From a virus, in the IMG/VR virus record IMGVR_UViG_3300009509_000017, positions 1 to 64,000 of that record: a stretch of 64,000 nucleotides of DNA; one strand, 5' to 3'. A program made the position numbers and the translations under genes. This document shows positions 60,376 to 64,000 of this stretch, in pieces. Under the pieces are notes generated by a model that made no database searches, was not told the origin of the DNA, and was given only the letters and a program-made list of their open reading frames with translations. The first letter of the stretch is position 1. Each line of letters opens with the position of its first letter.

Positions 60376-60639
60376 CTATCCACCTTGTGCGATGGCCCGG
60401 CGCTGTTCTGGAGTGAGCAGGATCGGCGTGCCATCCTCTGTGCGTGCCCAGTCCGCGATGTAGCACTCAGCCTTTGCCCGTATGCCAACCTGGCTGCGCA
60501 CCAGGCGCAGGATGCCGGACTTGGTACCCTTGTCCAAGACCTCTAGCACGGTCCCTGTTTCGGTCACGATCTTGGTGCCGGGCTTGATGTCGTGTGCAAA
60601 GATGTGGTGGCAGTGGGCCATTTTGTCGTTGTCGCTCAT
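60376..60639 (-). CDS. Unknown protein
   Basis: An 87-residue protein with a beta-rich middle (GTKIVTETGTVLEVLDKG) that resembles a small barrel, and a helical tail. ATG follows GGGGGTGTGATATA. Function unknown. Confidence 0.7.
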   Translation of the reverse strand: MSDNDKMAHCHHIFAHDIKPGTKIVTETGTVLEVLDKGTKSGILRLVRSQVGIRAKAECYIADWARTEDGTPILLTPEQRRAIAQGG

Positions 60640-60658
60640 TATATCACACCCCCTTTCA

Positions 60659-60780
60659 GATGAAAAACGCCTGCCCTATAGGTGTGGTGGGACCAGGCAC
60701 CCTGCCAGAGGTACCTGGTCCCATCCACTGAGAGGGTTAGCATAGGAAAAACGCCTGCCACGGTGGATCTGTGACAGGCG
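60659..60780 (-). repeat. Double hairpin leader
   Basis: Contains a class A module (60752-60763 / 60769-60780, with TTTTTCC end on the minus strand), then a 10-bp hairpin TGGGACCAGG / CCTGGTCCCA, then a second AAAAACGCCTG half-module. The three sit in the 148-bp gap before the gene at 60639. It reads as a terminator followed by a structured leader. Confidence 0.75.
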
Positions 60781-60787
60781 TAGTATC

Positions 60788-61072
60788 CTAGTCATTGTCA
60801 TGTTCGTGCCGCTCGCGGACGATATCGTAGATCAGGTGTGCCGTTTCGATATTGGCACCGTATGACTGTTCTGACAGCAGTGTGCTCTCCAGCCGGACAG
60901 CAAAGTCACGCAGTGCATTAGCTGCAGCATCGTCGCCCGCAGCGAAAGCGCTGCCAGCCTGCCTGCGCATCTGCTGCGCCACCCCACGCTTGACCTGATC
61001 CTCTACGATCAGGCGTACAGAACTGTCGTACTCATCGAGCAGTACAGCAGTCGTTCGTTCATCTGCGTTCAT
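60788..61072 (-). CDS. Unknown helical protein
   Basis: A 94-residue helical protein, acidic at both ends, start after AAAGGATTG. No family recognised. Confidence 0.7.
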   Translation of the reverse strand: MNADERTTAVLLDEYDSSVRLIVEDQVKRGVAQQMRRQAGSAFAAGDDAAANALRDFAVRLESTLLSEQSYGANIETAHLIYDIVRERHEHDND

Positions 61073-61090
61073 CGGTCAATCCTTTCTGGC

Positions 61091-61489
61091 CTAGTCGGCC
61101 ATTGCCTTGCGGACAGCGGCAGGGATCTTCTCGTGCCGCAGTGCCTGGTAGACCTGATCAGTCACGGTCTTGTTGATCAATGCCTCACGTTCCATGTCCC
61201 AGGTGAACCCTGCCTGCTCTGCGAGCTTGCCCAGTTCGACAGCGAACGAGATCGCTTGCCGCCTGGTGTGCAGTGCCACCCCATAGTTTACCACGAACCC
61301 GCTGTGGTGAAAGACCGTCCAGAGTGTAGACGGTTCGTCGTCCTGGCCGAGCTTGGCCAGGCGTGCCACGATCAGGCCAGCGGGTATCTGCCCGCCAGTG
61401 TAGCCTGACCAGGTCACAGTGTAGTACTCGTCTCCGCCAGGCGCCTGTCCCTTGCGCAGGTGCTGGTACTCGAACTCTGTCTTGTCCAT
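61091..61489 (-). CDS. Unknown protein
   Basis: A 132-residue alpha/beta protein (EYYTVTWSGYTGGQIPAGLIV strand region, helical C terminus). It has the standard leader with GAGGGGGTG before the ATG. No family recognised. Confidence 0.7.
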   Translation of the reverse strand: MDKTEFEYQHLRKGQAPGGDEYYTVTWSGYTGGQIPAGLIVARLAKLGQDDEPSTLWTVFHHSGFVVNYGVALHTRRQAISFAVELGKLAEQAGFTWDMEREALINKTVTDQVYQALRHEKIPAAVRKAMAD

Positions 61490-61520
61490 CCTGCCACCCC
61501 CTCATTGTGATGTCTTGCAA

Positions 61521-61556
61521 AGGAATAACGCCCGCCACAATGGATCTGTGACAGGC
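61521..61556 (-). repeat. Leader hairpin module, class A variant
   Basis: CGCCCGCCACA-A-TGGAT-CTGTGACAGGC: weaker stem than other copies but the same loop and CGTTATTCC flank. It lies before the gene at 61489; the stretch 61557-61628 has GCCAGC/GCTGGC inverted repeats and no gene. Confidence 0.75.
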
Positions 61557-61628
61557 TATCCCTCTCAGTGCCAGCTATGTAACCCGCAAGCGGTAAGCCT
61601 ATGGCTGGCGGCTTTGCCACGACGCTGG

Positions 61629-62021
61629 TTACCCCTTGGGTGTGTAGGGGACAGGCAGCATGGGTGTGGTGAGGATGCGCATGACCACATAGTGACCGTG
61701 CGTCTCCACATCAGGCACCGAGTGCTGGCGGCAGTCGCTGTTGCACATCATGCAGTGCTCGCCATGCGTCTCAGTTCCGTGTACACCCTCTGCAGACATG
61801 CGCCACCAGATGCCACCGGCGATGCCTGACAGCGTGCCATCCTCTGCCCGGGTGATCTCAGGTTCTATGCCCAGGTCCCTGTGATATTCCAGGGTTGTCA
61901 TTGATTCCTGGTGCAGTGCGACCGCACAGTGCGTGCACAGAAACCCTGCAGCGGTAAAGCCAATCACCCGGCGCTCAGACCCTTGAGGTTTCCAGGGCAG
62001 TGACTTGAAGTCTACGCCCAT
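61629..62021 (-). CDS. Unknown protein with Cys/His sites
   Basis: A 130-residue protein starting MGVDFKSLPWKPQG, with CTHC and CMMCNSDC as possible metal ligands. Start at 62021 is chosen because the extended frame runs into the hairpin module; no ribosome site is visible, so the start is uncertain. It shares a -x-FK-x-x-PW- opening with the protein at 63360-63575. Confidence 0.55.
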   Translation of the reverse strand: MGVDFKSLPWKPQGSERRVIGFTAAGFLCTHCAVALHQESMTTLEYHRDLGIEPEITRAEDGTLSGIAGGIWWRMSAEGVHGTETHGEHCMMCNSDCRQHSVPDVETHGHYVVMRILTTPMLPVPYTPKG

Positions 62022-62030
62022 GGTTTGCTC

Positions 62031-62069
62031 ATAGGAATAACGCCTGTCACAGTGGATCTGTGACAGGCG
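62031..62069 (-). repeat. Leader hairpin module, class A, partly coding
   Basis: Stem CGCCTGTCACAG / CTGTGACAGGCG (62041-62052 / 62058-62069), perfect. The left half on the minus strand also encodes the last residues (TPVTDPL) and stop of the upstream gene. CGTTATTCCTATGAGC follows, without the usual ribosome site. Confidence 0.88.
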
Positions 62070-62238
62070 TCTCATCCAGCAGTGCAAGCTCGTGTGTATC
62101 GTAGGCCCACACTACCCAGTCCGGCAGGCGTGCAGTCAGCATGGCCAGCAGGCGCAGCGCCCGCTGCTTACAGTCCGTGTCGAACACGACCACGTAGTCA
62201 TTCAGTGGATTGTTGCGTGCCCGTATCTCGTAGCGCAT
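62047..62238 (-). CDS. Unknown small protein
   Basis: A 63-residue protein whose C-terminal TPVTDPL is encoded by the hairpin module. N-terminal part basic with an RYEIRA strand, then a helix QRALRLLAML. No family recognised. It is 3 bp from the next gene. Confidence 0.6.
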   Translation of the reverse strand: MRYEIRARNNPLNDYVVVFDTDCKQRALRLLAMLTARLPDWVVWAYDTHELALLDETPVTDPL

Positions 62239-62241
62239 GGC

Positions 62242-62751
62242 TCAGTCCACCACGTCTATAGGCCCATGCTCTAGCAGGTCGGCCAGAGGATAGTCAGGTG
62301 CCAGGCCGCGAGCCTGCCGTGCCTGGTCGTGCTGCACTTGCTCGTTCTCGACCTCAAACCAGATACCACAGGCGTGGCATTCCCCCATCACGGTCTCACA
62401 CTCAGTGACCGTGATGGTATCAGTGCTGCCGCAGTCAGGACAGATGGTCAGCCAGCCCAGTTTGTACTGGCGCAGGACCTCAGTAGCCACCCACTTGGCA
62501 GCAGTGACCCAGGTGCGGGTGCCGCAGGTCGTCTCGACCAGAGCCTTGGGCTTGCCCACAGCGTTGCGATCCAGCATCGCACGTGCCGTGTCACTGGCAG
62601 GTCTGTCGCCGCCAGAAAAGCACAGGGCGCCCGGCAGGTCGTTGCCGACAGCCAGGACCTTGATCAGGCGACCATCCTGCACGTCTCGATAAGGGTGATC
62701 GTTGCACCCATGGTAGGTCTTGCCTACCAGCCAGTTGTAGTTATTGGCCAT
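62242..62751 (-). CDS. Zinc-ribbon protein, unknown
   Basis: A 169-residue protein with a C-terminal zinc ribbon: CPDC, then CHAC 23 residues later (about 104-130). The N-terminal part holds CNDHPYRD and a possible alpha/beta domain. ATG follows AAGGGGGTG. Likely binds DNA or RNA; family unknown. Confidence 0.7.
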   Translation of the reverse strand: MANNYNWLVGKTYHGCNDHPYRDVQDGRLIKVLAVGNDLPGALCFSGGDRPASDTARAMLDRNAVGKPKALVETTCGTRTWVTAAKWVATEVLRQYKLGWLTICPDCGSTDTITVTECETVMGECHACGIWFEVENEQVQHDQARQARGLAPDYPLADLLEHGPIDVVD

Positions 62752-62781
62752 GTTACACCCCCTTACAGTGATGTGTGTTGC

Positions 62782-62820
62782 ATAGGAATAACGCCTGCCA
62801 CAGTGGATCTGTGACAGGCG
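62782..62820 (-). repeat. Leader hairpin module, class A
   Basis: Stem 62792-62803 / 62809-62820, same as the 51992 copy. After CGTTATTCCTATGCAA the minus strand reads CACACATCA, as in the next copies, then AAGGGGGTG. Confidence 0.88.
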
Positions 62821-62827
62821 TGTTATC

Positions 62828-63100
62828 CTAGTTCACGAGCGCCTTGGCATCCTCTACCAGGTAGGGCAGGGCATCGGCCAGGCCGCTGCAGTCCCCCATG
62901 ATTGCCAAGTTGTCATAGAACATGAGCGCTGCAGTAGGCTCATCCTCAGTAAAGGTCACGCTGCCGATCTCTATCTCGACACCGTCACCTGCACTGGAGT
63001 CATACATCTGCAGGTGCTCGCCCAGTTCCACACGTTCATCCTCATCATCGACCACTACCAGTTCAAAGGCGACCCAGGCTTTCAGTTTCAGTCTAGCCAT
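62828..63100 (-). CDS. Unknown acidic protein
   Basis: A 90-residue protein beginning MARLKLKAWVAFEL with an acidic middle. Start chosen at 63100, after GAGGGGGTGCAAG. It may form a beta sheet followed by a helix. No family recognised. Confidence 0.7.
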   Translation of the reverse strand: MARLKLKAWVAFELVVVDDEDERVELGEHLQMYDSSAGDGVEIEIGSVTFTEDEPTAALMFYDNLAIMGDCSGLADALPYLVEDAKALVN

Positions 63101-63130
63101 CTTGCACCCCCTCATGTGATGTGTCTTGCA

Positions 63131-63168
63131 CAGGAATAACGGCTGGCAGCGTGTATCACTGCCAGCCG
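63131..63168 (-). repeat. Leader hairpin module, class B
   Basis: CGGCTGGCAG (63140-63149) / CTGCCAGCCG (63159-63168), then CGTTATTCCTGTGCAAGACACATCA on the minus strand. The flank equals that of the class A copies although the stem differs. Confidence 0.88.
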
Positions 63169-63177
63169 TGTCATGAA

Positions 63178-63363
63178 CTACTCGAACACATACAGGACCT
63201 CAAGCCCTACTCGTTCCGCCTTGCGCTTTGCGTCCTGCTTGCTGGTCGCCTGGATCTCTACGGCAGTGACCCCATTTGCGTAGTAGGCATGCCAGCCCAC
63301 GATCTCTGCGGTGGACACCATGCCACCCTTGACATTCACTGTGTACACAGTTTCGCCTTTCAT
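63178..63363 (-). CDS. Unknown small protein
   Basis: A 61-residue protein beginning MKGETVYTVNVKGG with a VEIQATSKQDAKRKAERVG stretch that fits a small nucleic-acid-binding-like fold (beta hairpin and helix). ATG overlaps the upstream stop by 4 bp. Function unknown. Confidence 0.65.
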   Translation of the reverse strand: MKGETVYTVNVKGGMVSTAEIVGWHAYYANGVTAVEIQATSKQDAKRKAERVGLEVLYVFE

Positions 63364-63575
63364 GCTCTCACCTTTCTCGTGTGGCCAGTGGGGATGACCT
63401 TGGTGTTGACACCCACGTATGCTGTCTCACGTCCCCTTGATCCCACCTTGATCGCATTGTAGTACTGCCCAGGTGCCTTGTAGTAGGTACCGGGCAGCCA
63501 GCCGCTAGAATTGCCACCACTGCGCCAGGGCACGATCTTGAACTCTGCGCCCATGGCTAGCTCTCCGAACGTCAT
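63360..63575 (-). CDS. Unknown small beta-barrel-like protein
   Basis: A 71-residue protein, MTFGELAMGAEFKIVPW, a common phage opening for a small barrel (xxFxELxxGxxFxxxPW). Start at 63575 after GAGGGGGTGCACT. Function unknown. Confidence 0.7.
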   Translation of the reverse strand: MTFGELAMGAEFKIVPWRSGGNSSGWLPGTYYKAPGQYYNAIKVGSRGRETAYVGVNTKVIPTGHTRKVRA

Positions 63576-63605
63576 AGTGCACCCCCTCATGTGATGTGTC
63601 TTGCA

Positions 63606-63643
63606 CAGGAATAACGGCTGGCAGCGTGTATCACTGCCAGCCG
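63606..63643 (-). repeat. Leader hairpin module, class B
   Basis: CGGCTGGCAG (63615-63624) / CTGCCAGCCG (63634-63643). Flank and leader are the same as at 63131, down to GACACATCACATGAGGGGGTG. Confidence 0.88.
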
Positions 63644-63650
63644 TCCTGTA

Positions 63651-63965
63651 TCACAGTCTGTCCAGGTAGCGTTCTGTACCCCACTCTGTGCGGGTAGCCC
63701 GGGCGGCGTACCTGACTGTTATCGACCCTTTGATGTTGAAGTAGACATTCTGTCCGATGTCAGCCCGTAGTGAGTGTCTTTTCTTGTCCCAGTAGATAAC
63801 CTTGCGTTGTATTCTGGTTCGCAGGCCAGGTGTGCATGCCGGGCAGTTGGCTATATGGTAGCCATTGAACCCATCCCCCAGGTCTTTACGCCACCCGCAG
63901 GCACATTCTACATATCCACCCTTATAGTTGAGATCGACTGTCTTGACCAGTTCTGCGGTGTCCAT
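63651..63965 (-). CDS. Zinc-binding protein, unknown
   Basis: A 104-residue protein starting MDTAELVKTVDLN with two Cys pairs, CACG and CPAC, about 20 residues apart (about 22-44), a likely zinc ribbon. Start at 63965 after GAGGGGGTGCAAG. The window ends in the first bases of another leader module (63993-64000). Confidence 0.7.
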   Translation of the reverse strand: MDTAELVKTVDLNYKGGYVECACGWRKDLGDGFNGYHIANCPACTPGLRTRIQRKVIYWDKKRHSLRADIGQNVYFNIKGSITVRYAARATRTEWGTERYLDRL

Positions 63966-64000
63966 CTTGCACCCCCTCAGTGATGTGTCTTGCATAGGAA

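Noticed and set aside
47200-63700. CRISPR array from repeated hairpins
   Set aside because: Copies are separated by whole genes, not by uniform spacers, and stems vary.

Overview
The window is a contiguous piece of a tailed double-stranded DNA phage (siphovirus-like), either a virion genome or an integrated copy. It has a terminase, a portal fused to a Mu F-like domain, a protease-scaffold, a capsid, a tail tube, frameshifted tail chaperones, a 1348-residue tape measure and receptor-binding proteins. Lysis, recombination and replication genes follow. Neither window edge looks like a genome end, and the last 7 bases cut through a repeated leader element. All assignments were made by reading the sequence; no database search was run.

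The host is not shown directly. Promoters match the bacterial sigma-70 consensus (TTGACA / TATAAT, 17-18 bp spacers) and Shine-Dalgarno sites are purine-rich. A class III ribonucleotide reductase activase gene points to anaerobic growth. A membrane protein resembling the sensor half of Chloroflexota-type histidine kinases, and two proteins ending in or containing GD-x-V-GGDK motifs, make a Chloroflexota (Anaerolineae-like) host a reasonable but unproven guess.

Layout: (1) 1-600, a noncoding GC-rich repeat region. (2) 616-11039, a leftward operon of about 23 small, overlapping, mostly unknown genes, including an exonuclease, a DUF551 protein, zinc-ribbon proteins and two membrane proteins with C-terminal DNA-binding-like domains, fired by a perfect-consensus promoter near 11.09 kb. 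(3) 11176-45664, the rightward late operon: terminase, portal, an unusual 8-kb fibre-like cassette, protease, capsid, connectors, tail, receptor binding, lysis. (4) a bidirectional terminator at 45.7 kb. (5) 45734-63965, leftward genes for DNA modification, integration, Holliday junction resolution, a Ycf46-like AAA ATPase with DUF1257 and DUF2997 partners, NrdG, DnaB helicase, loader, initiator-like protein, and a run of small unknown genes.

Three things stand out. Many genes of region 5 are preceded by one copy of a modular hairpin plus leader whose stem sequence changes while its flanks are kept. The replication operon starts with a promoter flanked by 9-bp direct repeats, followed by a well-formed three-way-junction RNA (59094-59184) with no family I recognise. 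A complete AAA/DUF1257/DUF2997 set, a conserved but functionally obscure bacterial system, is carried by the phage.
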